NCBI RefSeq assembly: GCF_902459465.1
Contig: NC_047064.1
Span: 4,490,762-4,554,761, forward strand
Direction of reading: 5' to 3'
Origin: Asterias rubens
Lineage: Eukaryota; Echinodermata; Asteroidea; Forcipulatida; Asteriidae
DNA: 64,000 nt
Shown here: positions 43,701-53,348 of the stretch, piece after piece
How the letters are laid out: every line of letters begins with the position of its first letter
How positions within the stretch are numbered: position 1 is the stretch's first letter
Made by a program: the position numbers and the translations under genes
Notes under the pieces: generated by a model
Told to the model about the DNA's origin: nothing
Databases searched by the model: none
What the model saw: only the letters and a program-made list of their open reading frames with translations

Positions 43701-44920
43701 TCGGAGACCGTTATTTTTGTACAACGATGATCATTTTTATAGTCCGAAATTTCTTATTTTTGAACAATTAAAAATTCACTTTTGGTTTTTGTCATTACAA
43801 TTAAGCATTCCTCGTTCATACTGCCACGTTGTTATATTTTTACATGGCTGGGTTTTCACGATATGATTTTTTGAAAATGTGCCCTCCAAGCTCATTATAT
43901 ATGCAAAACTGCGACTGTCTTGCATACGCTGCAAATGAAAGAAAAGACTTTTCCGAACGGTGCGCACTGACTGTATCCCATAGTCTTTACACAGACAATA
44001 GGCCGTATTTAAAAAAAAAATAGCTACGGGAATTCCCCTTAGACCCTTCTAAGGAGACCCTATTGTTCCCCCTTTGTGTTTTGACCTCGCTCTCCATAAG
44101 GGCTTCATAAGGTAGACTGTACAAGAACGCTGCGTCATGTCGATCTTTAGTCAGTGCGTTGAAGACACTGGACACATTTGGTAATTGTCGAGACCAGTCT
44201 TCTCACTTGGTGTATCTCAGCATTATGCATAAAATAACAAACCTGTGAAAATTTGAACTCAATTGGTCGTCGAAGTTGCGATATAATAATTTAAGAAAAA
44301 ACACCCTTGTCACACGAAGTTGTGTGCTGAATGCTTGATGTCGGGACCTCAAAATCTAATTCTGAGGTCAAATTCGTGAAAAGTTACTTCTTCTCGAAAA
44401 CTATGTTATTTCTGAGGGAACCGTTTCTCACAATGTTTTATATTACTAGTCCATTGCTCGTTACCGAGTACTGTTTTATGCTAACAATGTTTTTACGCTA
44501 ACAATTGTTTTGAGTAATTACTAAAAGTGTCCATGCATGCCTTTAACATAACGCCATTTAAAAAAACACGTTTATAAGTATTATGCCTATACATGTACAC
44601 TTAAAGAATCATGTGTTTCCGCATTGGTTTTGTAAAGGGAAATAAAATGCTGCGATGAAAAACAACATACCATCAGAAAAAATAGTAAAACATTAAAACA
44701 ATTGTACCGCCTTTGGGATTGAAAGTGTAAAACTATCTTTACGAAACAGTTTCGTCAATTTACTGTTACTCAGTTACTCTTACCCGCCGTGGTCATCTCT
44801 ACGCCGTCGGAACCTGGTTCCATCCCCGCCGATGCCGGTCCCCTCACCACCCACCGATGAAAGAACAGTCCAGGCGGTTAAGCTGATGAGGACAAACTTC
44901 AGACGGTTTCCCGAAGTCAT
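30632..44920 (-). CDS. Transmembrane receptor with two C-type-lectin domains, paired NPTY motifs and ITAM-bearing tail, 954 aa
   Basis: Exons in coding order: 44784-44920 (ATG), 39821-39900, 38060-38434, 37239-37604, 35598-35760, 35309-35358, 34775-35153, 34362-34417, 33321-33475, 30632-31735 (TAG). Every phase agrees and the lengths sum to 2865 nt, exactly 955 codons. Order: signal peptide (about 1-25), basic FRRRR site, CxC module, C-type-lectin domain 1 (about 73-197), C-type-lectin domain 2 (about 198-319), cysteine-rich linkers with CSC motifs, Thr/Ser-rich stalk, membrane helix about 480-503 (AIVFVVLLLVVACFVW) with RRKGRK after it, two NPTY motifs (about 537-540 and 568-571), then a 367-residue tail with about 20 tyrosine motifs ending in YGSL-x7-YSTL. 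Intron 7 has a GC donor. I know no named orthologue. The architecture suggests lectin-type recognition coupled to SH2/PTB signalling, perhaps in immunity or adhesion. That role is inferred. Confidence 0.88.
31950..32100. repeat. Dispersed repeat G (gcgccctc type)
   Basis: Shares cagcgccctcccatcaaatg and ataatctctggcggacagat with copies near 47880-48000 and 48470-48605. It begins at a 14-C run. In an intron of the lectin receptor. Confidence 0.55.
32648..32875. repeat. Family D foldback, copy 4
   Basis: Diverged copy beginning cccaatttcataatgcc with a tttgcttagcac subterminal repeat, ending aatgggccc. Confidence 0.55.
33045..33130 (-). repeat. Family A terminal fragment
   Basis: From aaaatttcgcaggtttgtta to gctaaaggtgtccgtg, adjoining the family C foldback. 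Confidence 0.65.
33135..33283. repeat. Family C foldback
   Basis: Ends gggtcgatttcagaaagagt and actctttgtgaaatccaccc are inverted copies, with several gactagtccta units inside. It lies about 40 bp from the 3' boundary of the NPTY exon. Confidence 0.88.
33321..33475 (-). other. Lectin-receptor exon 9: two NPTY phosphotyrosine-binding motifs
   Basis: 155 nt, phase 1-0. It encodes DNPTYGFDEIELSKQ, later ARNPTYAIGDE, and VDYTYIK at the end. NPxY is the established PTB-domain and clathrin-adaptor motif. The smaller paralogue keeps one copy (VNPTYDL) in its 80-nt exon at 18945-19024, so the motif position just inside the membrane is conserved between the two genes. Confidence 0.8.
33528..33740 (-). 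mobile_element. tRNA-headed SINE (family S)
   Basis: Read on the minus strand it has an A-box-like tatctagttggtaagacac and the B box gggttcgaatctc, then the shared body with tgcctgtgatttattttc and cacatcggtgtatatgtg. Not a tRNA gene: no full cloverleaf, and it is followed by SINE body. Confidence 0.7.
34775..35153 (-). other. Lectin-receptor exon 7: stalk and transmembrane helix, GC donor
   Basis: 379 nt, phase 1-2. It encodes a last CxC module (FNCSCSSSLYE, then GFQCPS), a Thr/Ser/Pro-rich stalk likely to be O-glycosylated, the membrane helix IPAIVFVVLLLVVACFVW and the stop-transfer RRKGRKL. The exon ends GAGAG|gcaagt. No GT donor in the right frame is available there, while the GC donor gives phase 2 and joins exon 8 in frame. 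Confidence 0.82.
35598..35760 (-). other. Lectin-receptor exon 5: cysteine-rich linker
   Basis: 163 nt, phase 1-2, with acceptor tttatag and donor gtaagt. It encodes DAGTDWCQSSIPYDLMRL and ends in EGCSCYKE. The last part repeats the CxC pattern seen in exon 2 (TTCNCASQ), exon 6 (VECSCGFC) and exon 7 (FNCSCSSS). The smaller paralogue has a 133-nt exon of the same phase at 21961-22093 (MCVPKGNEKDGF, then TLCNSYVAFEVEC). I do not recognise a named domain. Confidence 0.75.
36371..36744 (+). repeat. Family A element
   Basis: From ttaacggcactatacacctt to cgtgtaccttcccttaa. The middle carries a perfect local hairpin ataaaagacttctagctagaagtcttttat at 36548-36577 in place of the usual core. Confidence 0.8.
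37239..37604 (-). other. Exon encoding C-type-lectin domain 2 (phase 1-1)
   Basis: A second full lectin fold in a symmetrical phase 1-1 exon: DSCYKAF, then SAACSAWGGHLLYIET, WIGLN (the WIGL core), YQWMDG, NECFRM, and FNWNDFQCD ending in HICERR. The WND calcium-site motif is present, but the usual EPN or QPD specificity triplet is missing (the loop reads ALFDTFESSNGNHGNEC). Calcium or sugar binding is therefore possible but atypical. Confidence 0.92.
38060..38434 (-). other. Exon encoding C-type-lectin domain 1 (phase 1-1)
   Basis: A complete C-type-lectin-like fold is encoded in one symmetrical phase 1-1 exon. It has the entry DGSCYRF, the helix-region cysteine (ESVQDC), HLVYVETREEQRFL, the WLGL core (YWLGLVSVD), WMDG, and the paired distal cysteines (GGNCVF, YDCSDVKNVICEK). 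It lacks EPN/QPD and WND, so calcium-dependent sugar binding by this domain is unlikely. It is more probably a structural or protein-binding C-type-lectin-like domain. Confidence 0.9.
40433..40745 (-). repeat. Family A element
   Basis: From ttaaaggcagcggacactat to gtgtccagtgtctttaag, with an internal deletion. In lectin-receptor intron 1. Confidence 0.85.
42238..43040. repeat. Possible composite foldback with nested inverted repeat
   Basis: Outer segments gacggggagactcgagcct (about 42242) and agtcgccttggagactccct (about 43014) are loosely inverted. Inside, 42664-42827 is a clearer inverted repeat (gaccacggcttcgactttgg against ccaatgccgaagcagcgg). Confidence 0.45.
42664..42827. repeat. Inverted repeat, cggcttcgac type
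   Basis: The left arm from cccttt through gattcggctcaggct is mirrored by agcctgaagccgaatcc through ttttgaaaaggg, about 55 bp per arm with mismatches. Confidence 0.75.
44160..44546 (+). repeat. Family A element
   Basis: From gaagacactggacacatttg to tgtccatgcatgcctttaa, about 240 bp before the signal-peptide exon in window coordinates. Confidence 0.82.
44784..44920 (-). other. Exon 1 of the lectin receptor: signal peptide
   Basis: Starts at ATG 44920 and encodes MTSGNRLKFVLISLTAWTVL followed by a Gly-rich stretch and the basic run FRRRR before DDHGG. The hydrophobic core LKFVLISLTAWTV fits a signal peptide. The RxRR-like run could be a furin-type cleavage site. The exon ends GG|gtaag in phase 2. 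The next exon found is almost 5 kb away, so a small extra symmetrical exon in between cannot be excluded, but none is needed for the frame. Confidence 0.8.
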
Positions 44921-45375
44921 GATTCTAAAGATGTGACCACAAAACAGCCAAAACTCACATCTAAGGATGATTTGGATGTCACAACCAAACGAGTGGTAAA
45001 CTAGAACTATAGCTATGATCATACAACTTTGGATGTTTCTATGATATGCATCTGTGTACATCTATTTAAAGCTCACTTCCATAGACACTGTTCCATTGCA
45101 ACTACTGGATCGAACTCCGTACGCAAATTGTTCAAAGCTGAATGGCAGTGTTTGCTCATGACAAAACCTTTGCACTTCTTCATGGCCAGCATAAACCTTG
45201 CTATGGAATTCAGTATTTATTCTTGAATTCTTGTTTTTTTACTTCCGCTTAATCATGCGTGTTTTCCCCTAGCCATTCGTTTTGTGTGTGGGGCGTCCTT
45301 ATCACGCCCACACCAAACCGATTCTGACCCTCTCTAAAACACAACGAAACCAAAGGGCTTAAAAAAAAAAAAAAT

Positions 45376-45688
45376 GCAATTGGTAATTGTCAAAGACCAG
45401 TCTTCTCACTTGTATCTCAACATATGCATAAAATAACAAACCTGTGAACATTTGAGCTCAGTTGGTCGTCGAAGTTGCGAGATAATATAGACAGAAAAAA
45501 CACCCTTGTCACACGACGGTGTGTGCTTTCAGATGCTTGATTTCGAGACCTCAAACTCTAAGTCTGAGGTCTCGAAATCAAATTCGTGGAAAATTACTTC
45601 TTTGTCGAAAACTACGTTACTTCAGAGGGAGCCGTTTCTCACAATTTTTTATACTATCAACCTCTCCCCATTACTCGTTGCCTTTAAA
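45376..45688 (+). repeat. Family A element, truncated
   Basis: From atgcaattggtaattgtcaa to ctcgttgcctttaaag. The last about 60 bp before the terminus are deleted. Confidence 0.8.
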
Positions 45689-46073
45689 GTTGATCCAGGA
45701 CGAATGATTCATTGTTCGGACTTTTGGTTCCAAAATAGCTGTTGATTTACCGATAGTAATCTAGTACTAACTATTGTTTTAGCAAAGCATTTCCTCATTT
45801 TGTTCAGAAAAACAAGTATTTTATTCAAGTACGAAACTACGCACTGCAGTGTCTAACTACCTTTGTCTATAATTATGGTCGAAGCTTTACTTTTGTTAAC
45901 TTTACTTTTTCAAACTGGCCTTGGATTAATACAACCACAAAAGAGTTTTTGTTTTCCTTTTCATTTTCTTCCATGAAATAACAGTCCATCATCTGATGTA
46001 GTACGTATACAATGTAGTTGATGTGTACTTTTGTTGGTGTTTAGTGTTTTTTTTGTTTTTCTGTATCTGCCCC

Positions 46074-46455
46074 TTAAAGATCCTGGACACTTTTGATAAT
46101 TGTCAAAGACTCGTCTTCTCACTTGCTGTATCTCAACATATTAAAAAAAAAAAAAAACATGTGGAAATTTGAGCTCAATTGGTGGTCGAAGTTGCGAGAT
46201 AGTAATGGAAGAAAAAACACTATTGTCACACATAGTTGTGTGCTTTCAGATGCTTCATTTCGATACCTCAAATTCTGAATCTGAGGTCTCGAAATCAAAT
46301 TCGTGGAAAATTACTTTTTTTTTTCGAAAAGTAAGTTACTTCAGAGGGAGCCGTTTCTCACAATGTTTTATAATATCATCCTCTCCCCATAACTCGTTAC
46401 CAAGTAAATTTTTACGCCAATAATTATTATTACTAATCGTGTCCACTGCCTTTAA
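46074..46455 (+). repeat. Family A element
   Basis: From ttaaagatcctggacacttt to gtccactgcctttaa. Confidence 0.85.
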
Positions 46456-46735
46456 CCCTGCATTTCGGTAAAGTCAGTGGGGAAATCCCCATAGATCTTT
46501 GACCACTTGTGCCAGTTTGATTGGATGTAGCATGAAGTCAGCCTCCATGGATGTAGCAAGTAAACCAGATAAGCTTGGCCACTGAAGTTCTCCATTATAT
46601 TTCTCACTCGTATATTGGAGGAAGTCAAGTTAGGCTTTCTACCTGATTCATAAGAGGAGTAATCAACTAAAAATGCTAGTTGTGTCATAAAAACCACGGC
46701 TCGCCCACCAAATACAGGGTTCGTACGGGCTGTGT
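46452..46735 (-). CDS. Open frame of about 94 codons, probable transposon remnant
   Basis: The minus-strand frame is open from VDTARTNPVFGGRAVVFMTQ through SYESGRKPNLTSSNIRVRNI and YLVYLLHPWRLTSCYIQSNW to KIYGDFPTDFTEMQG and stop. Residue composition looks protein-like and it is not part of family A, whose copy at 46074-46455 adjoins it. No conserved family was recognised. A fragment of a mobile-element protein is the simplest reading. Confidence 0.25.
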
Positions 46736-47574
46736 CTACTTACTACATGTTGAAACCTATTATAATACAAGTACATTATGCTTTGAGTTTACTAACCGAA
46801 ACCAATAAATGAATGACATACAAAAAAAAAAAAAAACTTTTTGTTAGTTTCTGAATGCACACGAATTCGAATAAGTTGGTATCGTTTTCAGGTCATCCAT
46901 CCAATGAATGAAGTTTACCACCGTCATAACTTTTAATTTCTTTTCAGGAGCGCTGATTCAAAACACTGTTGTGAATAATGAAGTGAGCTTGTGGCACTGT
47001 GTCATGTTCTGCGTAAATACACGTATTGTGTGGGTATGATGAGGGTATGAACGAACTTGTCGAGAGCTGTAGGTATTCATATTCAAACCGGGGATCAATG
47101 GTTCAAGAGTTGGTTGAAGGTCCCCAGGAAAATGTGCTCAAAACCAACGGGAGCTGGTGCCAGAAAGGACGAACAAAAGGAGGCGGGGCAATAGGAGGTT
47201 CTCGCTTAAAGGTGTACACAAAAGGGGGCGGGGCAATAGACCAGTGTTAAAGAATATGCTGTTTTTCTTGAAGTGCACAAGCGAAGGAAAATCCATACAG
47301 AGGGTGGTAGACAAAGTGTGGGGTGTCGTGGGTTCTTTAGGAATAACAATAATCTCGAACTTAAATGATAAACACAATAATACATGTATGACAATCATTC
47401 TTAAAAAATATTGTTAATACACTATTTAAAAATTAAATACTTAAACGCCGTGCACACACATTGTTCAGCAAAAAGTGCACCTTCCGGCCGCGTCTGTTCG
47501 CATCAGTCAGAGAAACCATAACTATTATTTGTAGCGCGCTTGAAAAACCAAAAACCAAACAACCGAGTCCCTCC

Positions 47575-48000
47575 GTTTCGCAACTCTCTCAATATACAGC
47601 TCTGCGTGCAAGTAGCGAACAGCGCCCTCTTTTGAAGTTAATCTCCCTCAATCCCCATCATCGCGCTTTCCATTAATCATGCATGCGATTACACGGTACA
47701 CTTTGAATGGCCTGCCATAAAACGTCTTCGCTGGTTATGTCGTTGTAATCTGTATTTAAATTCATTTCTCAAATAAAACACAGATTTCATCAGAACCAAA
47801 GGCAGAACCAAAGGGCAATAAAAAGAGAAAATTTTGCAGAGTTTGCCCCCGGAGATTCTGTGTCCCCCACCCCGTCCAATACGGCGAGCTATGTACAAAC
47901 TACACATTATATAGTGCCCTCTTTTGAAACATCCTCCCTCAGCCCACATTAATTTCCCATAAGGGGACAAAATCTCCAGCGGACAGGTTTCCCCGAGAAA
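47575..48000. repeat. Dispersed repeat G, longer copies
   Basis: Two related pieces: gcaactctctcaatatacag with agcgccctcttttgaag (47580-47640), and gtgccctcttttgaaacatc with aaaatctccagcggacaggt (47910-47990). Confidence 0.55.
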
Positions 48001-48469
48001 ACCGCCAATAAATCAAGCTGTGATTATCAATGCATAATTAAAGACTATATTATAGTTTCGCAATGAAACCTTACTTATAAAAAAATAAAAGGAAGTATTT
48101 ATCCTCAAGGGAAATATATCTTCTCTAAAGAGCTTTAGAAAAGTCTTGTTGAAAAACGAAATTTACTGAGTGTGTGCAGGCTATCAGCTTCTCACACGAC
48201 CACCTGTGTGTTTTCCCTACTATACGGCAATCAACATTATTATAAACAGAACGATAACCTGTGGAGTTTTCACATGTTATTTTCCTCGACATTGACTGCA
48301 GTAACTCAGGCAGTAATACTTCTCTGGGGACTGTCTGGTGATACGAACCTCATAAGCTCCAATTTTTGGAAATTGGAACAAACAATTTTCTCCATTATCC
48401 CGATAATAATATCATTAAGCCCACATGCATGACCAAGCATCACGGCGTGGCAGAAGATTCTGCTCCCCG

Positions 48470-48605
48470 GTGATTCGGTCCCCCCTAACGGCGAAACTAC
48501 ATCCAATAGCGCCCTCTTTTGAATAATCTTCCTTCATCCCACGTTAATTTCCCAAATGGGGAACATAATCTCAGGTGGACAGATTTTCCTAATGGGACAC
48601 CGGCA
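48470..48605. repeat. Dispersed repeat G
   Basis: Shares agcgccctcttttgaataat, gttaatttcccaaatgggg and ctcaggtggacagattttcc with 47910-47990. Confidence 0.55.
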
Positions 48606-48624
48606 ACCATCACGTCATGCTGGT

Positions 48625-48879
48625 TTTAAAGGCATGGACACTATTGGTAATTACTCAAAATAATAGTTATAGCATAAAAAGTTACTTGGCAACAAGAAAT
48701 GGAGAGCTGTTGATAGTATAAAACATTGTGAGAAACGGCTCCCTCTGAAGTAACGTAGTTTTTGAGAAAGAAGTAATACATTTTCCACCAAAAACATTTG
48801 AATTTGATTTCAAATGTTGGGATACACCAAGTGAATAAACTCGTCCTTGTGGTTACCAAAGATGCCCAGGGTCTTTAAG
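48625..48879 (-). repeat. Family A element, internally deleted
   Basis: From ttaaaggcatggacactatt to gatgcccagggtctttaa. Confidence 0.82.
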
Positions 48880-48963
48880 GCAATCTTGTACGAAACTATA
48901 AGAATTGGTATATGATTACATGCCAACTACAGCATAGCGTTCATATTGCAGTTTGATTTATTA

Positions 48964-49089
48964 TTAAAGTCACCTGGAAGTGGTATTTTTTCAAAATAAA
49001 GCTTTTGTCACTATATAAATCGTGATAAATCGTAAGCATATACTCTTGTGTATGACAGAAGAAAAAATTCTATTTCCAGGTGACTTTAA
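48964..49089. repeat. Short MITE with TTAAAGTCACCTGG ends
   Basis: The ends ttaaagtcacctggaag and tttccaggtgactttaa are inverted copies. Total about 126 bp. TTAA-flanked like families A and B but otherwise unrelated. Confidence 0.85.
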
Positions 49090-50244
49090 CTAAAATTTGT
49101 GTAAGTTACTTATTTTATAAAGCAGACTTATAGTCAAAGAAATGTTGTCTGTTCCAGAGTTATTTGTATATTTCTTGTGTGTGTTCATATCAATTATGCC
49201 TGTTATATTATGAACTTTAATAGACGTAAAACAAGCACCTGAGAAAATTACAATTTCCTTTTTTTCTTTTCCCAGTTTGGAGTGGCTTCTAAATCAGGTA
49301 TAGCTGTGTTGAAGTGGACAGCACCTTTTTGAACCAATTCTTTGAGTAATAATACTCCCTGAGTTCGCGTAGCGTCAGATGATATCCCCCTTTAGGGACC
49401 GATCCAATATTGACTTATGACAGTGACAATTATTGGCGGCTTACAGACCCTCAGCCCTATCAGATTTAGCATCAACTATGCCCGCTGAGTCCCGAAGACT
49501 GTTAACGAAAGATAAATAGACGTAAAAGCCGAAACCTTTCTTTCCTGTCTTCCCCACTATCTGTGTCTATGTTGCCGCGGTGTGCCGTTGCAGACGACTA
49601 CGCATTGAACTGATGTTACAGGTTTATCTGCTTAATAACCGTACTCGCGCTGTATGATGGATATTATTGCCAATAACAATAATAATATTACATAATTTCC
49701 ATCGGATGATCAAAATTAACCGCTGTTGAGTTTAAGGAACGACCTTGAGATATTTTGTTAAGAGTAAGGTATGTGACGATCGTGCTGTCTACACTTAACT
49801 GAATATCATCAGTTTTGACCTTAATATCAGACCCCTGTCTTCTTCTCTAGATTTGTCGACAGATAAATGAAAGGGATCAGACTACTCCAGCTTCGGTTTG
49901 AAAATAGGCCCCTTTCAAAATTGCCCAACGGTTTCAGTTTAGGCTTCAGCTAAGAGCCAAGCTTAAATAATAGACTCACACTTATGTTCTAGTTTTGGCT
50001 CTAGCTTAGACTCCCGATTGGATTCAAGCTAAGGTTCAAGCTCATACTCCTTTCTTACATTCCAGGTTAGGAATCAGCTTAGGATAAATCCTAAGAGTCA
50101 AGATAGGCTCCAGCTTTGGCCATAGCTTAAGCGTCAGCTTTAGGCACCGTACGTTATTAGAAACGTGTACCTTTAGTACGGGCCATAGTCTGAGGGAATC
50201 TGAGCTGGAGCCGAAGATACAGCGTTTTTTTTTAGAAGGGTACC

Positions 50245-50246
<2 letters not shown>

Positions 50247-50284
<38 letters not shown>
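50247..50284. repeat. Poly-T run of 38
   Basis: An uninterrupted T run, perhaps the tail of a minus-strand retrocopy or SINE. No source element was identified. Confidence 0.9.
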
Positions 50285-50285
<1 letters not shown>

Positions 50286-50319
50286 AAGCGTTGGTATGGG
50301 AGACCCTGGAATGCCATGC

Positions 50320-50342
50320 AGGTGGCAGCAGACTTACCATTG
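50320..50342. repeat. Family E remnant
   Basis: Only aggtggcagcagacttacc remains, next to a family A copy. Confidence 0.55.
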
Positions 50343-50355
50343 GTATCGTCCTTTA

Positions 50356-50729
50356 TTAAAGGCAGTGGACAATGTTGGTAATTGTCAAAGACTAGCCTTC
50401 ACAGTTGGTTTATCTCAACATATGCATAAAATAACAAACCTGTGAAAATTTGAGCTCAATCGGTCATCAAAGTTGTGAGATAATAATGAAAGAAGAAAAC
50501 ACCCTTGTCACACGAAGTTGTGTGCGTTTAGATGGTTGATTTCGAGACCTAAAGTTCTAAACTTGAGGTCTTGAAATCAAATTCGTGGAAAATTACTTCT
50601 CTCTCCAAAACTATGGCACTTCAGGGGGAGCTGTTTCTCACAATGTTTTATACCACCAACCTCTCCCCATTACTTATCACCAAGAAAGGTTTTATGCTAA
50701 TAATTACCAATAGTGTCCACTGCCTTTAA
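50356..50729 (+). repeat. Family A element
   Basis: Nearly complete, from ttaaaggcagtggacaatgt to gtccactgcctttaa. Confidence 0.88.
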
Positions 50730-50820
50730 TAGGACATGACTTAATAAGCCAAACACCCCCGTCATGGCGTCACACCTTTGTAGATAATATTGTATAAGGA
50801 AACGGTGCTAAGATATAATG

Positions 50821-50998
50821 TTATAAACAAGAGTTTCCTTGACAATTTGGAATCCATAGGTCATATGTGCTACTACTGCCATGGCTGCTGGATGCGCCGA
50901 CAACGTTGACGACATGTTTATCGATCCAGCCATAGTCAAGGCAGAGAGAAGCTGTCGATTCGGACACGGCTTCATACGTCATCCCGGACTGCATTATG
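50821..50998 (-). CDS. Open stretch with acceptor, unknown
   Basis: After a possible acceptor (cataatgcag) the frame reads SGMTYEAVSESTASLCLDYG, then WIDKHVVNVVGASSSHG and DLWIPNCQGNSCL, before TAA. It lies between two family A repeats and is not repeat-derived as far as I can see. It could be the terminal exon of the candidate at 51772-53348 or noise. Confidence 0.2.
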
Positions 50999-51011
50999 TA
51001 TAGTCTCACAC

Positions 51012-51370
51012 TTAAATACGTTAATTACTCAAAATAATTATTAGCATAAAACCTTTCTTGGTAATGGGTAATGGAGTGAGGTTGATAGTATAAAACATTG
51101 TGAAAAACGGCTCCCTCTGGAGTAACGTAGTTTTCGAGAAAGAAGTAATTTTCCACGAATTTGATTTCGAGACCTCAACATTAGAATTTGAGGTTTCGAA
51201 AGCACACAACTTCGTGTGTCAAGAGCGTTTTTTTCTTTCATTATCATCTCGCAACTTCGACGACCAATTGAGCTCAAATTTTCACATGTCTGTTATTTAA
51301 TGCAATATGTTGATACACCAAGTGAGAAGACTGGTCTTTGACAAATACCCATAGTGTCCAGTGTCTGTAA
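51012..51370 (-). repeat. Family A element
   Basis: Left terminus lost (starts ttaaatacgttaattactca). The right end gtgtccagtgtctgtaa is kept. Confidence 0.82.
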
Positions 51371-51771
51371 ACTTTTATCGTTGCTTATAATGTCTCGCTC
51401 CTGCGATACCCATGCCGATACACGTCGTGGTCCGTCTTTTGTTTGTTTGCTGGAGTTAATGGGGGTGTTTGTTTGTTGTGTTGTTTGTGTATTTCTTTAA
51501 TTGGTTGTTGGTTTCCCCGTTTGAATTTTGTTTAACTTCTTTGGTTGTGAATAAATGTTAAAGTCAATAAATAATTGTGATTGGATAACAATACGGCAAT
51601 ATACTTGTTCTATAGTGAATGAGGAATAATAATCGGCTAGCTTGTGATTGCATAGTATCACCACATGGTAACGTAATAATTATAAAGAGGTTGGGTGCTT
51701 GGGTTGATCAGACTCCCCGTTCAAAATCATCTTTACTGAACCCCCCCCCCCCCGCCCGAAAAGTCAACAAA

Positions 51772-53348
51772 TTAAATACAACATCGAAATTGTAAAGCGA
51801 CCTTGAAGCGGGTATTGGCCATACGCATCTTTCCACGGGTCTTGCCTCTGACTGTTCGAAGGTTCACCCGTCCCTGTGGTATATTCAAACCCACGCAAAG
51901 GATGACCTGCAAGCTCAAAAGAGATATCTATATCTGTTCATACTTAAATATAACTAAACAAATCACGACAAAGCATTATGTGATATTTTTGAAGAGTAGT
52001 TTTGTCCCCGAGGCGGACACTTCGCGCTGAGAGGGAATTACAGAAAATCTTACACATTATCGTGACACATTATTGTGCCCCTGATGTTTTTACCTCTGGG
52101 TTTTCTAGGGCAGAGTTGTTTTGTCAACGAGGGACATGATCGATAGCTTGTGATGCTACAACCTATTTACAAAGTTTGTGTGAGGTTTTAATAGAGTTAG
52201 GGAGAGGGATTTACTTATGTACGATGGACACACTAGACCTTTTCTTGTACTGTACTAAAGACGTCAGAGAACCACACAGTGGGGAAAGGGGTATTATGTG
52301 AGATATCTTGTTTTTAAAAGACGCTGAACTTTAAGGTTCCTCTTTGCCCTGGGGACGCTATTAAATTCAAGATGGGTTCGAATCATCTCTTTAATACGTA
52401 CAGATCATGCACCAGACTAACTTTTATTTTATTTATTTTTTCTTTACCCTGGGGAAATCTCTCAGTGAAACACTGTTTTTCAGCGGTGCCCAGCAACTAT
52501 ATACACATTAAAATTAAAAAAAATTGTTTTGTTATAAAAATATGTATATAAAAAAAATATTAAAAATAGAAAAACAGCCAAATTTAAATAAAGACTACGG
52601 ATAATTATACCACAACACTCAACAGCACAAATCAATTACAACAAGCAAAATACCATATAGACAATGGTTAAAATTCTGGTCCAGCCAGGAAAAAGACCAC
52701 AAGCCCCATATATTAGATTTTAAATAGATATTGAAGAGCAACTTAAACATGCAGGCAAACTGACGAACAGCGCCCTCTATATGGAAGGGTGACTTTGGAA
52801 GGGTGGCTTACTGAAGGCCGTATCCGAATTAGCGGCTACGGCTACGGCTACATGCGTGGAAGCATAAATGACGTCCTTAGCAACACCCTTATGCAACAGC
52901 CAAAGCCGTAGCTGTAGCCGCCATTTCGGATACGGCCTAATATCGGATGCATTGTGAGTGCCACAGACCTTTTCACAAAATACTCTTTAGGAGAAAAGTC
53001 TTTTCCCACCTTTAAATCAAGACAAATTATTCTGTACTACACCAAAACAAAACAGCCATAATACAGTAAGTTGCGATCGGTATTAATTGATTAGCAGAGA
53101 TTGAAGCGTGTATTATCTTTCCAGCTTCCAATTTTGTTTTTCTTTTCCTGTTCTTCCTGCTCAAGACGTAACCGAGCTGAACAGACGTGCTGTCGGTGAT
53201 GTTTTCTCGAATCCTCCTTGCTATGACAGACGCTCGGCAGAGCGAAAAAAAAAAACACCTGAGCATCCAGCAAACGCGTGTCGGTGACGACAACCCGTTT
53301 CATATAAACTCCTTGCGGAGAAACATCACGACCGGGATCGTCTTCCAT
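51772..53348 (-). CDS. Weak two-exon candidate gene, unknown product
   Basis: Exon 1 at 53259-53348 starts with ATG, encodes MEDDPGRDVSPQ, then VYMKRVVVTDTRLLDAQ, and ends CAG|gtgttt in phase 0, with an in-frame stop upstream. Exon 2 at 51772-51906 follows a good acceptor (gagcttgcag) in phase 0 and encodes VILCVGLNIPQG, then RTVRGKTRGKMRMANTRFK, ending at TAA. Together they give 74 residues. I do not recognise the product. The donor is only fair, and exon 2 might instead splice on at AAG|gtcgc to the open stretch at 50821-50998. It could be a real short gene, part of a larger one, or chance. Confidence 0.3.
52814..52939. repeat. Foldback element, ggctacggctac type
   Basis: Arms ggccgtatccgaattagcgg at 52816 and ccatttcggatacggcc at about 52921 are inverted copies, each followed inward by ggctacggctac or its complement. 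Total about 126 bp. Confidence 0.85.

Larger units (their letters stand above)
45000..51700. other. Repeat-rich region upstream of the lectin receptor
   Basis: Apart from the repeats listed, no gene can be supported. The lectin-receptor promoter should lie just above 44920, but no core element is obvious. Between 49860 and 50220 there is a degenerate direct repeat built on agcttaggctcaagc-like units. Confidence 0.4.

Noticed and set aside
45506-45745. Open frames such as FQMLDFETSNSKSEVSKSNSW
   Set aside because: The same peptide appears at many family A copies on both strands. It is a translation of the repeat, not a gene.
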